Assembly (NCBI GenBank): GCA_963797565.1 | Contig: CAWCPM010000015.1 | Coordinates: 248,001 to 312,000 of the forward strand | DNA: 64,000 nt | Direction: 5' to 3' | Source: JAICYJ01 sp963797565 | GTDB lineage: Bacteria; Actinomycetota; Thermoleophilia; Gaiellales; JAICJC01 | Shown here: piece by piece, positions 50,613 through 60,374 of the stretch | How positions within the stretch are numbered: position 1 is the first letter of the stretch | Layout: each line of letters begins with the position of its first letter | The notes under the pieces: model-generated | Told to the model about the DNA's origin: nothing | What the model saw: only the letters and a program-made list of their open reading frames with translations | Databases searched by the model: none | Program-made: the position numbers and the translations under genes

Positions 50613-53577
50613 CTACGCCGCAGCTTCGGCCGAATCGGCCCGCACGACCTCGACCGATTTGTCGTCGGTCATCACCAGCCGCCCGGTGAACGCGCCCTGC
50701 CGGTCGCGGAACTCGAGCGGCCCGGTGCTGCCCTGCTCGATCACCTGCTTGGCCTGCTCGGGCGTGATCTCGCGGCCCTTCATCGACTTCCAGATCACGA
50801 AGCCGCACCCCGGGTTCTTGCGGCTCTTCCACGACGAACACCCGTAGGCGCGGCTGTTGCCGCGGATCTCGCCGCCGCAGCGCGGGCAGGTGGCGATCGT
50901 CTCGCGTGGCACGCGGGCGGCGGCCGCGCGAACCAGCGGGGCTCCGTCCAGCCCCACGATCTGGGGCACGTTGCCCTCGCCCAGCACCAGCTTGGCCGGC
51001 TGCGGGCCTTCGGCCAGCGTGGCCTCGCCGTGCTCCAGCAGCGCACGCACCTCGGCCTCGTTGACCACGTATCCCTTCTGCGACTTCCAGATCGTGAACC
51101 CGCAGCCCGGCTCGTCCTTGCTCTTCCAGGAGCTGCAGCCGAAGGCGCGGCGGTTCTCCTTGATCTCGCCGTCGCCGTTCGGGCAGGGCCCGAGCGCTCC
51201 GGTCAGGGGCTTCCCGTCGGGGTCGACGATCGCGGGCTGGTTGCCGTCCACCAACACCAGGCGCGCGGGTGTGGCCGACTCCAGCTGCGCCTCGCCCTGC
51301 TCCAGCAGCTGCCGCACGTCGTCGGCGGTGATCGTGAAGCTGCCCTGGGACTTCCAGATCGTGAAGCCGCAGCCGGGCTCCTTCTTGCTCTTGTAGGAGC
51401 TGCAGCCGAATGCGGCGCGGTTCTCGCGGATGTCGCCGTCGCCGTTGGGGCACGGCCCCAGGGCCAGCGTCTGGGCGATCGGCGCGCCGGCCGCGTCGAC
51501 GATCTCGGGCGTATTGCCCTCGGCCAGCACCAGGCGCGCCTCGACCGGGCCGTGCAGCTCGACCTCGCCCTTCTCAAGCAGCGCCCGCACCTGGTCGCGG
51601 TCGATGGTGAACCCGGCCTGGGTCTTCCAGATCGTGAAGCCGCAGCCGGGCTCCTTCTTGCTCTGGTAGGAGCTGCAGCCGAACGCCGAGCGGTTCTCGA
51701 TCACGTCGCCGTCGCCGTTCGGGCAGGCGCCCAGCGACTCGGTGCGGATGTCGCGGAAGTAGTCGACCAGCTGCTCGGTGAAGCGGGCGATGTCGGCCAT
51801 GAAGCCGGCGCGGTCGGCCTGCCCGTGCTCGATCTCGGACAGCCGCTTCTCCCACGAGCCGGTCAGCTCCGCCGACGTGAGGGCGTGGCGTGCCCAGAAG
51901 CTCGATGGTGTCGCGGCCCTTGGTGGTGGCCACCAGCGCCTTGCCCTCGCGCTCGATGTAGCCGACGTTCAGCAGCCGCTCGATCGTGTCGGCGCGGGTG
52001 GCGGGGGTACCGAGGCCGCTGTCCTTCATGGCCTCGCGCAGCTCCTCGTCGTCGATGCTGCGGCCGGCGGTCTCCATGGCGCCCAGCAGCGACGCCTCGC
52101 TGTAGCGGCCGGGCGGCTTGGTCTGCTTCTCCAGCACCTCGGCCGAGGTGCAGGTGCCGCGCTCGCCCTCGTCGATCCGCGGCAGCGTCTGCTCCGGCTC
52201 CTCGTCGCCCTGTCGCTCGGGCTCGGCCGGCTCGTCGCCGAAGGCCGGCCCGCGCCAGCCGGCCTCGAGCAGCCGCCGGCCCTTGGTGCGGAAGCGGGAG
52301 CCGCCGGCCTCGGTCACGACCTCGGTGTCCTCGAACCGGGCCTCGGGGTGGAACACGGCCAGGTAGCGGCGGCAGATCAGGTCGTAGACGCGGCGGTCGT
52401 CGTTGGACAGCTCGCCGCGCGGCAGGTCGCCGGTGGGGATGATGGCGTGGTGGTCGTCCACCTTGCCGTCGTTGACGACACGGGCCAGCGGCAGCACGTC
52501 CAGCCCGGCCACGTACTCGGCGTGGGGCTTGTACGCGGGGATGCCGCCCAGCGAGGCTGCGATCCGCTTCAGGGTCGGGATCTGATCGGAGGGCAGGAAC
52601 TGTGAGCGGGTGCGGGGATAGGTGATGACGGCGCCGTGCGCGGAGCCCTCGTACAGCCGCTGGGCGGCGGCCAGCGTGCGCTGGGCGGACAGGCCGTAGC
52701 GGCTGTTGGCCTCGCGCTGCAGGCTGGTCAGGTCGTAGAGCAGCGGCGGGCGCGTCTTGCGCTCGTTGCGCTTGACCGAGAGCACGCTGGCGTCGGCGCC
52801 GGAAGCGGCGTCGGCCACCGCCTGCGCTCGCTCGTGCTCCGAGGTGCGATCTTCCTTGCCCTCGAACCAGCGACCCAGATACGTACGCTCCTGATCGAGC
52901 TGGAAGCGGGCGTCGACCTGGAAGTAGGTCTCGGGGACGAAGGCGTCGATCTCGAGGTCGCGGCGCACGATCAGCGCCAGCGTCGGCGTCTGCACCCTGC
53001 CCAGCGACACGACACCGTCCAGGCGGCCGACCTTGGTGGCGGCACGGGTTCCGTTCATGCCCACCAGCCAGTCGGCCTCGCCGCGGGAGCGGGCGGCGGC
53101 GCTGAGCGGCGCCATCTCGGAGGAGTCGCGGAGGTGCTCGAAGCCGTCGCGGATCGCGTCCTTGGTCATCGATGACACCCACAGCCGCTTGACCGGCTTG
53201 TCCACCGCCAGCAGCTCGCGGATGTACTCGAAGATCAGCTCACCCTCGCGCCCGGCGTCACAGCCGTTCACGACCTCGTCCACGTCCTTGCGCTTGGCCA
53301 GCCTGCGCAGCACGTCCAGCTGCTTCTTGCCGCGGCCCTCGATCGGCTTCAGGTGGAACTCGTCGGGGATGATCGGCAGCCGGTTCAGCGACCACAGCTT
53401 GTACTTGGGGTCGTAGTCCTCGGGCTCGGCCAGCTCGACCAGGTGGCCGACGGCCCAGGACACGACGAAGTCGTCCGACTCGAGGTAGTCGGACTCTGCC
53501 TTAAAGGACCCTGGAAGCGCCTTGGCGTAGTCCTTGCCAACGGACGGCTTCTCGGCTATGACGAGCGTTTTTCCCAT
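50613..53577 (-). CDS. topB: DNA topoisomerase III (type IA) with four C-terminal repeats (frameshifted)
   Basis: ATG 53577. TOPRIM start GKTLVIAEKPSVGKDYA, GCDAGREGELIFEYI (acidic DxD-like metal site), VGRVQTPTLALIV-type strand, active-site Tyr in VITYPRTRSQFLP (usual TYPRTDS; here Arg for Asp), and GLGTPATRADTIERL. Near 51885-51895 the frame breaks; the continuation ALTSAELTGSWEKRLSEIEH leads into four tandem Toprim_Crpt-type repeats, each about 75 residues with FGCSSWKS and PGCGFTIWK. Only the last repeat has a full CPRCGG; the first three read CPNGDG. About 987 residues. Relaxes negative supercoils and unlinks replication intermediates. Confidence 0.88.
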
Positions 53578-53734
53578 TCAGGGCGGAGAGGGTAGCACGG
53601 GCATTCACGGGTGTTTGTGCCGATTTGGTCACGGCGCCGTGCCGCTCGCGCACGCGGATCCGCGCGATCACGCGTGAGGGTATTCGCAGTTGATGGTGGG
53701 AACCATTCGCCCGGTTTTCGGCATCACCGGTCGG

Positions 53735-53740
53735 TAGCAT
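53735..53740 (+). promoter_or_regulatory. -10 box TAGCAT of tmk
   Basis: TAGCAT is followed by 6 bases (gacccc) and GTG 53747; leaderless. The 168-base divergent gap to topB also holds the palindromes CACGGCGCCGTG (53630-53641) and CGCGGATCCGCG (53653-53664). Confidence 0.5.
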
Positions 53741-53746
53741 GACCCC

Positions 53747-54340
53747 GTGTTCATCTCCTTCGAGGGCCTCGACGGCTGCGGCAAGACCACCCAGGCCGCG
53801 ATGCTGGCGGCCGCCCTGGAGCTGGAGGGGCGCACCGTGGTGCGCGTCCGTGAGCCGGGCGGCACGCCCATCGGCGAGCGCATCCGCGAGCTGCTGCTGG
53901 ACGGCGACTCGGTGATCGGCGGCGCAGCCGAGGCGCTGCTCTACGCCGCAGCCCGCGCCCAGCTGGTCGATCAGGTGATCCTGCCGGCGCTGGCCCGGGG
54001 AGAGGTGGTGGTGGCCGACCGCTTCATCGACTCATCGCTGGCCTACCAGGGCGTCGCCCGCGGCCTCGGCCTCGAGCAGGTGCTGCAGGCCAACCAGCTG
54101 GCGACCGGCGGCCTGATGCCCGACATCACGCTGCTGCTGGAGCTGCCGGCCGAGCTGGCGGCCGCCCGCCGCGGCGACACCCCCGACCGCATCGAGTCGG
54201 AGAGCGACGGCTTCCACGCGGCGGTCGCGGAGGGCTTCGCGGCCGCCGCCGAGCGGTTTCCCGAGCGCATCCACGTGGTGGACGCGTCCGGCCCTCCGCG
54301 CGCCGTCCTGGCCCGCGTCCGCGAGGCGGCGAACCTGTGA
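53747..54340 (+). CDS. tmk: Thymidylate kinase
   Basis: 197 residues. Phosphorylates dTMP to dTDP. P-loop FEGLDGCGKTTQA at residues 5-17, the DR(Y/F)-type motif VVADRFIDSSLAYQG, EPGGTPIGERIR (dTMP-binding, with the Arg), and a lid RRGDTPDRIESE. Its stop overlaps the holB start (GTGA). First gene of tmk-holB-ricT-aldolase, a gene order common in Gram-positive bacteria. GTG start fixed by the leaderless promoter. Confidence 0.95.
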   Translation: MFISFEGLDGCGKTTQAAMLAAALELEGRTVVRVREPGGTPIGERIRELLLDGDSVIGGAAEALLYAAARAQLVDQVILPALARGEVVVADRFIDSSLAYQGVARGLGLEQVLQANQLATGGLMPDITLLLELPAELAAARRGDTPDRIESESDGFHAAVAEGFAAAAERFPERIHVVDASGPPRAVLARVREAANL

Positions 54341-55410
54341 ACGCCCCCTTCGAGGGCCTACCGCCGCAGTCCGAGGCGCGGCCGCTGCTGACCGCCGCGC
54401 TGGCCGACCCCGGCCACGCCTATCTCTTCTCCGGCCCTCCCGGCACCGGCAAGCGACGCTACGCCGAGCACTTCGCGGCCGCGCTGCTCGAGTCGCGGCT
54501 GGGCCGGATCGAGACCCGTGCCCATCCCGATCTGTTCGTGCTGGAGGCCGAGGGCGGCTCGATCCTGATCGACCACGCCCGCGAGCTGCGCCGCGACCTG
54601 CACATGCGCCCGTTCGAGGCCGACCGCCGCGTCTACATGATCCTGGACGCCCACCTGCTCCGCACCGAGAGCGCCAACGCGCTTCTGAAGTCGCTCGAGG
54701 AGCCGCCCGCCTACGCCGTGTTCGTGCTCGTCTCCGACCACGCCGAGGTCATGCTACCGACCATCCGCTCCCGGGTCGTGCCGATCCCGTTCCGGCGGCT
54801 GAGCAGCGCCCAGCTGACCGAGCTGACCGGCGATCCCGTCGCCGCCCGGGCGGCGCTGGGCGACGCCGGCCGTGCCCAGCGGCTGGCTTCCGACCCGGAG
54901 TCGGCCGAGCGCCGCCGCACCTACCTGGCGCTGGCCCGCGCCTCCCTGGTCGATCCCGAGTTCGACCCCGGCGCCGCCGCTGCGGTGATCACCGACGCTG
55001 CGTCCGCCCGCTCCGCCCAGGCCCAGAAGCAGGTCGAGCAGGAGGCCGCCCCGCAGCTGGAGGGTGTCGAGGACGACCGTCAGCGCAAGGCGCTCCAGAA
55101 GCGGATCGACGATCGCGCCAAGCGCACCGCCCGCCGCGCCCAGATGGAGGAGGTGCGCGACGCGGTCGATATGGTCGCGTTGTGGTACCGGGACCTGATG
55201 GCTGCGACGCTTGGCGCGGAGGGCACGGTGGTAAACTTGGACCTGTCGGGCGAGCTGTTGGATGACGCCGGACGGTGTGCCCCCGGTGACGCCGCACGAG
55301 CAGTGCTGGTGGTCTCGGAGGCGCGTCGGACACTCGAGACAAACGTGCAGCCGGCGTTGGCCGTGGAGGCGATGTTTCACCGCCTGCGGCTGGCTCCAGC
55401 AGGGAGTTAG
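54337..55410 (+). CDS. holB: DNA polymerase III delta' subunit
   Basis: 357 residues. AAA+ clamp-loader fold: YLFSGPPGTGKRRYAEHFAAAL (P-loop), EGGSILIDHARELRRDL, YMILDAHLLRTESANALLKSLEEPP (sensor/SRC-like region) and LPTIRSRVVPIPFRRLS. The cysteine-rich zinc module of many delta' proteins is absent, as in several actinobacteria. A C-terminal collar follows with a charged helix (KALQKRIDDRAKRTARRAQ). Loads the beta clamp during replication. 5 bases before ricT. Confidence 0.92.
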   Translation: MNAPFEGLPPQSEARPLLTAALADPGHAYLFSGPPGTGKRRYAEHFAAALLESRLGRIETRAHPDLFVLEAEGGSILIDHARELRRDLHMRPFEADRRVYMILDAHLLRTESANALLKSLEEPPAYAVFVLVSDHAEVMLPTIRSRVVPIPFRRLSSAQLTELTGDPVAARAALGDAGRAQRLASDPESAERRRTYLALARASLVDPEFDPGAAAAVITDAASARSAQAQKQVEQEAAPQLEGVEDDRQRKALQKRIDDRAKRTARRAQMEEVRDAVDMVALWYRDLMAATLGAEGTVVNLDLSGELLDDAGRCAPGDAARAVLVVSEARRTLETNVQPALAVEAMFHRLRLAPAGS

Positions 55411-55415
55411 ATCAG

Positions 55416-56222
55416 ATGGCGACTGTGGTCGGCGTCGTATTTCAGCAAGGCGGCAAGGTGTACTCCTTCGATCCCGCCGGGCTCGAGCTGCGCTGGGACG
55501 AGTACGTGATCTGCCAGACCGCCCGCGGCCGCGAGCTGGGCCGGGTGGTGCAGGCAAACCACGACGTGCCCGACTCGGAGCTGACCGGGCCCCTGAAGCG
55601 CGTGATCCGCCGCGCCGGCGCCGACGACCACGAGCAGGTGCGCAAGAACCGGATCGAGGCCAAGCGCTCGATGCTGCTCTTTCGCGAGCTGGCCGGCCGC
55701 TTCGAGCTGCCGGTCAAACCGCTGTCGGCCGAGATGGTGTTCGACCAGAGCCGGATCGTGTTCTCGTACGGCAGCGAGGAGCGGCTGGACACGCAGGCGC
55801 TGCAGTCGGAGCTGGCCAAGCGGCTGAACCGCCGCGTCGAGGTGCGCGCCGTCGGCCCCCGCGAGGGCGCCCGCCTGAACGGCGGCGGCGGCCTCTGCGG
55901 ACCCACCAAGTGCTGCAACCGCTACCCCTCGCACGAGAGCCCGATCACGCTCAAGATGGCCAAGGACCAGGAGCTGCCGATGAACCCCGGCCGCATCACC
56001 GGTCTCTGCGGCAGGCTACGCTGCTGTCTTGCATTTGAGCATCCGGTCTACCGGTCGTTCCGGGATCGGGCCCCCGCCGTGGGGCGCATCGTCACGACAC
56101 CCCAAGGCCGGGGCGTCGTTCGCAGCTACGAGGTGCTGCGCGATGCATGCGTCGTTGAGATGGAAGGTGAGAAGGAGATGCTGGAAGTGAAGCTGGATGA
56201 CCTCGCGGATGTGACCGCGTGA
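55416..56222 (+). CDS. ricT: PSP1/RicT-type protein
   Basis: 268 residues. Seen: VGVVFQQGGKVYSFDPAG, CQTARGRELGRVV, RKNRIEAKRSMLLFRELA, then the family hallmark cysteines LCGPTKCCNRYPSHE and GLCGRLRCCLAFEH. In Bacillus RicT (YaaT), with RicA and RicF, forms an Fe-S complex that stimulates RNA maturation by RNase Y and phosphorelay activity. Gene order after holB is the same as in Bacillus. Stop overlaps GTG of the next gene (GTGA). Confidence 0.92.
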   Translation: MATVVGVVFQQGGKVYSFDPAGLELRWDEYVICQTARGRELGRVVQANHDVPDSELTGPLKRVIRRAGADDHEQVRKNRIEAKRSMLLFRELAGRFELPVKPLSAEMVFDQSRIVFSYGSEERLDTQALQSELAKRLNRRVEVRAVGPREGARLNGGGGLCGPTKCCNRYPSHESPITLKMAKDQELPMNPGRITGLCGRLRCCLAFEHPVYRSFRDRAPAVGRIVTTPQGRGVVRSYEVLRDACVVEMEGEKEMLEVKLDDLADVTA

Positions 56223-57307
56223 CCACCAAGATCGGCTACTGGGGGCCGGGTAGCGACGACCCCGCACTGGCGGAGTTCCGCACGCGGCTGCGCGACGAGT
56301 GGCTGCGCCGCGGCTACGGCTGGGTGGACGACGAGAACCCCGTCGACGCCGAGGTCGTGTTCAACTTCATCAACCCCGACAAGCCGAAGCCGTTCCGGCG
56401 CCGTCAGCGCGGCACCTACGTGACCATCATCCACTCGGCGTCGGAGGTGCCCGACGACGTGCTGCGCTACGAGTATCCGCTGATGGTGCGCGGTCTCGCC
56501 AACCTGGGCATGCTGGTGGTGCCGGGTGACTCCTGCCACTTCGTGACGCCCGAGCGCGGGCACTACTCGATCCCCGACCCGGGCGATCTCGACACCTGGA
56601 TCCACGACATCGTCGATCGCATCACGCCGCTTGCGACCTCGCGGCTGGTGATCGACAACCGCTTCGAACACGACCTCGAGCCGGAGCTGTGGGAGGGCGA
56701 CGAGCTGACCGAGAGCCTCTACCAGGCCGGGCACCGTCTGGATGCGCTGGGCCTGCTGCCCGCGCCGTTCCCGCTGCATGAGATCGTGCCCGAGAAGGAG
56801 CTGCGCGCGATCAAGCGCATCTACGGCATCGGCGGTCTCTCCTACGGCAACCTGTCGGTGCGCAAGGACGAGCGGCGCTACTGGATGAGCGCGTCCGGCG
56901 TCGACAAGTCAGAACTGCGCGAGGTCGGCAAGGATGTGCTGATGGTGAAGGACTACGAGGCCGACACCGGCACGATGGTGCTTTCCGTGCCGCCCGGCAT
57001 CGAGCCGAACCGGGTCTCGGTCGACGCCATCGAGCACTGGATGATCTACCAGGAGCACCCCGAGGTGAACGCGATCGTGCACGTGCACGCGTGGATCCCG
57101 GGCATACCCGCGACCGAGTTCAACTACCCCTGCGGCACGGCCGAGCTGGCTGTTGCCGTGGCGGACATCATCCGCGACGAGCACGACCCGTCGCACGCTG
57201 TGGTCGGGCTCAAGAACCATGGCATCACGGTCACCGGCACCAGCCTCGAGGACATCTTCGAGCGCATCGAGCCGGTGATCGAGGTGCAGGTTCCGATGAT
57301 CGCCTGA
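56219..57307 (+). CDS. Class II aldolase/adducin-domain protein with novel N-terminal extension
   Basis: 362 residues. The C-terminal half (about residue 175 on) is a class II aldolase domain: LSYGNLSVRKDERRYWMSASGVDKSEL, zinc-binding VHVHAWIPG (H-x-H), GTAELAVAVADIIRDE and GLKNHGITVTGTSLEDIFERIEPV with the third His. The catalytic Glu expected early in the family is not obvious. The N-terminal 160 residues (KIGYWGPGSDDPALAEF...) resemble no family I recognise, although they contain VFNFINPDKPKPFRRR. Coupled to ricT by a GTGA overlap. Possibly handles a sugar phosphate; substrate unknown. Confidence 0.8.
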   Translation: MTTKIGYWGPGSDDPALAEFRTRLRDEWLRRGYGWVDDENPVDAEVVFNFINPDKPKPFRRRQRGTYVTIIHSASEVPDDVLRYEYPLMVRGLANLGMLVVPGDSCHFVTPERGHYSIPDPGDLDTWIHDIVDRITPLATSRLVIDNRFEHDLEPELWEGDELTESLYQAGHRLDALGLLPAPFPLHEIVPEKELRAIKRIYGIGGLSYGNLSVRKDERRYWMSASGVDKSELREVGKDVLMVKDYEADTGTMVLSVPPGIEPNRVSVDAIEHWMIYQEHPEVNAIVHVHAWIPGIPATEFNYPCGTAELAVAVADIIRDEHDPSHAVVGLKNHGITVTGTSLEDIFERIEPVIEVQVPMIA

Positions 57308-57353
57308 CCCCGCGGCAGGCGGGAGACGCGCGGGTGATCTGGGATACTGGGAC

Positions 57354-59348
57354 ATGGCCGCAACGCTGAGAGCGCAGGCAGGCGCGTGGCGGCGGCTGGT
57401 CATGGACGAGGCCACATCGGGGCCGCAGGCCCGCCGGCGGGTGGTGCTGTTGCTGTACCTGCTGCTGTCGCCGATCGGCATCGCCGCGTCGCTGGCGCTG
57501 GGCGCGCGCGGCGGATACGGGCCGGTGATCGCAAAGGCGCTGGTGCTGCTGGCCGCGATCGTCTGGCTGCTGGTGCGTCGCACGCTGACGCGGGTGGAGT
57601 GGATCGTCCTGATCGCGCTGGTGCCGGCCTTCATCACGGCCTCGTCGGCCTGGATGGCGGGGCCGCACGCCGACGATGCGTTCATCGTGTCGATGGTCGC
57701 GCTGACGTGCATCATCGCCGCCATCGCCGATTGGCCGGTGGTGGTGGCCACCGTCGTCCTGCAGCTTGGCGGGTTCGCGATCGTCCAGCTGCATCAGGAG
57801 TCGGTCCCGCACGCGATCGCCACCACGCTGGTGGCGGCGGCCGGCCTGTCGCTGGCCAGCGGCCTGATCGTGGCCGTCGCCACCGACCTGCGCTCCAGCC
57901 GAGCGCAGCTGCAGACCACGCTGCACGAGGCCGAGGCGGTGCGCGAGCAGTACCGGATGCTGGTCGAGCAGATGCCGGCCGTGATCTGCCGGTTCGACGT
58001 GAACCGGCGCGTGATGCTGTACACCAGCCCTCAGATCGAGCGCCTGACCGGCGAGCCCGCCTCCAGCTGGGTGGGGGCCGAGGGGTACGCCCGCTGGTCG
58101 AGCTCGATGATCGGCGCCACGCAGCCCGACTGGGAGCAGCTGGGCCGCGAGAACGTCGCCTGGCGGAACCGCTACCAGTGGCGCCGCGCCGACGGCGAGC
58201 TGCGCTGGTTCCGGTCGATCACGCGGATTGTGGCGCCGGGGGTGGTGCAGTCGATCGTGTTCGACGCCACCGAGGAGGTGGAGCGGGAGCAGGAGCTCGC
58301 GTTCGAGCAGCGCCGCTACCAGACGCTGGTCGAGCAGATGCCGATGGTGACCCTGCGTGCCGACGGCAATGGCGTGGTCGAGTACGTCAGTCCGCAGATC
58401 GAGGAGCTGTTCGGCACGTCGGGGGAGGAGTTCATCCGCGAGATCAATTCCGAGAACTGGCTGGAGATGATCCATCCTGCAGACCGCAAGCGCGTGGCGG
58501 ACTTCGTCGATCTCGCCCATGACGGCGGCGACGAGGTGCACGAGCTGGAGCTGCGCGTGCGGACGGGTGCCGGCCACTACCGCGACGTGCTGCTGCGCCG
58601 CGCCCGGATCGACGCCCCGGACACGGAGTCCGGCCACTACTTCCACAGCGTCGTGATCGACATCTCGGCGCTGCGCCAGGCCGAGGCGCGCAGCCGGGCG
58701 GCCGTCGATCAGCTGGTGCGGGCCAGCGAGGAGGAGCAGGCACGGCTGGCCGTCGAGCTGCACGATGACACGCTCCAGGTGATGATCGCGGTGCTGCTGC
58801 AGCTGCAGCGCGTGCGGCCCGGGCTGCCGACCCTGGTGTCGGCTGCCGAGATGCTGGAGGGCGCGATCGACCGCACCCGCCGGCTGATGTTCGAGATCCG
58901 CCCTGCGGCGCTGGAGCGGGAAGGCCTGGCGGCGATGATCTCGCGGGTGGCGCGCGACGGTCCCTGGCTGTCGGCCCAGGTCGACATCGCGATCGAGCGC
59001 CAGTCCCACACGGTGGAGGCGCTCTGCTACCGGTCGCTACGCGAGCTGATCGTGAATGCCCGTAAGCACTCGCAGGCCAGGACGTTGCGGGTCACCGGCC
59101 ACGAGTCCGACGGCCAGCTGGCGTTCAGCGTGGCGGACGACGGCGTTGGATTCGACACCGCCCAGGCGATGGACGGCTCCCACTTCCACGTCGGGCTGTC
59201 CACGGTTGTCGAGCGGCTGCGTCTCGCCGGTGGCGACGTCGAGATCGTCAGCAGCAACGGCACCGGCACCGAGATCCGGATGACATTGCCGGCCGAGCCA
59301 CGTGTGCAGGCAGGAGCCAACACGGCTGCCCGACCAGTGCCCGGCTAG
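57354..59348 (+). CDS. Membrane sensor histidine kinase with two PAS domains
   Basis: 664 residues. Six N-terminal helices (to about residue 180), then two PAS domains (YRMLVEQMPAVICRFDVNRR and YQTLVEQMPMVTLRADGNGV, each opening with the same LVEQMP motif) with a PAC segment, a HisKA_3 acceptor RLAVELHDDTLQVMIAVLLQ with the His, and an HATPase with YRSLRELIVNARKHS and DDGVGFD. NarL-type kinase; no response regulator lies next to it. The sensed signal is unknown. 46 bases after the aldolase gene, same strand. Confidence 0.9.
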   Translation: MAATLRAQAGAWRRLVMDEATSGPQARRRVVLLLYLLLSPIGIAASLALGARGGYGPVIAKALVLLAAIVWLLVRRTLTRVEWIVLIALVPAFITASSAWMAGPHADDAFIVSMVALTCIIAAIADWPVVVATVVLQLGGFAIVQLHQESVPHAIATTLVAAAGLSLASGLIVAVATDLRSSRAQLQTTLHEAEAVREQYRMLVEQMPAVICRFDVNRRVMLYTSPQIERLTGEPASSWVGAEGYARWSSSMIGATQPDWEQLGRENVAWRNRYQWRRADGELRWFRSITRIVAPGVVQSIVFDATEEVEREQELAFEQRRYQTLVEQMPMVTLRADGNGVVEYVSPQIEELFGTSGEEFIREINSENWLEMIHPADRKRVADFVDLAHDGGDEVHELELRVRTGAGHYRDVLLRRARIDAPDTESGHYFHSVVIDISALRQAEARSRAAVDQLVRASEEEQARLAVELHDDTLQVMIAVLLQLQRVRPGLPTLVSAAEMLEGAIDRTRRLMFEIRPAALEREGLAAMISRVARDGPWLSAQVDIAIERQSHTVEALCYRSLRELIVNARKHSQARTLRVTGHESDGQLAFSVADDGVGFDTAQAMDGSHFHVGLSTVVERLRLAGGDVEIVSSNGTGTEIRMTLPAEPRVQAGANTAARPVPG

Positions 59349-60340
59349 TGCCGGTGGTAGCCGTCGCTCTTGAACCAGGCGATGGTGTCGGCCAGCGTCT
59401 CGTCCAGCGGCCGGGTGCCGTATCCGAGCTCGGTGCGCGCCTTCTGCGACGTGTAGAACCACCAGTAGGCGCTGGAGCGCAGTTCGTTGTCGTCCAGCGG
59501 CACCAGCGGCAGCCGCAGCGCCCGCGACACCCGCAGGAACGGCGTGAGCGCTCCCACCGGCAGCTTGTAGGTCGCCCGCCGGTTGCCGGACACGGCACCG
59601 ACGCGCTCGAAGAAGTCGGGGTAGGGGAGGTTGCCCTCGTCGTTCGAGAGGATGTAGCGCTCGCCGGATACGCCCCGCTGCTCTGCTAGCAGCATGCCGG
59701 CGACAACGTCGCGCACGTCCACGTAGGACAGCCCGCCCCGCACGGTGAACCGCAGCACGCCACGCAGGTACTCCTCGATCGGCCAGGACGAGACGCGGTG
59801 CACGTCGCCCGGCCCGATCAGGAACCCCGGGTTGACGACCACCACGTCGCGGCCGTCGGCCGCAGCCTCCAGCGCATGCTGCTCGCCCAGCGCCTTGGCG
59901 CGCGCGTAGCGGAAGTCGGGGCGCCCGTCGTCCCCGTCCAGCAGCCAGTGCGCCTCGCTGCGGGGATGGTCGGGCGTCGATGCGGGGCCCATCGCGCCCA
60001 CGCTGGACGCGAATACGACGCGCTCGACGCCGGCCGTTGCCGCCGCGTCCAGCAGGTTCTTGGCGCCCACCACGTTGACCTGCTCCAGGCGCAGGTCGTC
60101 GGAAGCGCGGTGCCCGACTACGCCGGCCAGGTGGAACACGTGGCTGACGCCTTCCAGCGCCGGTGCCAGCGTCTCGGGGTGGGTGACGTCGCCGAGCACC
60201 GTCATGGCGCCGGTGCCGGACAGCCGCTGCTCGGAGTCCCACGTGCGGACCATCGCGCGCACGTCGCGGCCCTGGGCGCGAAGCTGCCGCACCATCTCCA
60301 CGCCGACGTAGCCGGCGGCACCGGTGACGAGGGTCAGCAT
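59345..60340 (-). CDS. NAD-dependent epimerase/dehydratase (extended SDR)
   Basis: 331 residues from ATG 60340. MLTLVTGAAGYVGVEMVRQL (cofactor loop GAAGYVG), FHLAGVVGHRASDDL, catalytic SSVGAMGP (Ser) and FRYARAKALGEQH (Y-x3-K), with NPGFLIGPGD. Resembles dihydroflavonol-reductase/3-beta-HSD-like atypical SDRs that act on sterol-, flavonoid- or sugar-like ketones. TAGGCT (60348-60353) 7 bases before the ATG gives a leaderless start. Divergent from the MFS gene; its stop overlaps the kinase stop by four bases, convergent. Confidence 0.85.
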   Translation of the reverse strand: MLTLVTGAAGYVGVEMVRQLRAQGRDVRAMVRTWDSEQRLSGTGAMTVLGDVTHPETLAPALEGVSHVFHLAGVVGHRASDDLRLEQVNVVGAKNLLDAAATAGVERVVFASSVGAMGPASTPDHPRSEAHWLLDGDDGRPDFRYARAKALGEQHALEAAADGRDVVVVNPGFLIGPGDVHRVSSWPIEEYLRGVLRFTVRGGLSYVDVRDVVAGMLLAEQRGVSGERYILSNDEGNLPYPDFFERVGAVSGNRRATYKLPVGALTPFLRVSRALRLPLVPLDDNELRSSAYWWFYTSQKARTELGYGTRPLDETLADTIAWFKSDGYHRH

Positions 60341-60347
60341 CCCGGAA

Positions 60348-60368
60348 AGCCTACCGGCGGGATAGGTT
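60348..60368. promoter_or_regulatory. Back-to-back -10 boxes of epimerase and MFS genes
   Basis: Minus strand TAGGCT (60353-60348) is 7 bases from ATG 60340; plus strand TAGGTT (60363-60368) is 6 bases from ATG 60375. The 34-base divergent gap leaves room for no leader on either side, so both messages should be leaderless. Confidence 0.5.
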
Positions 60369-60374
60369 TCCCGG

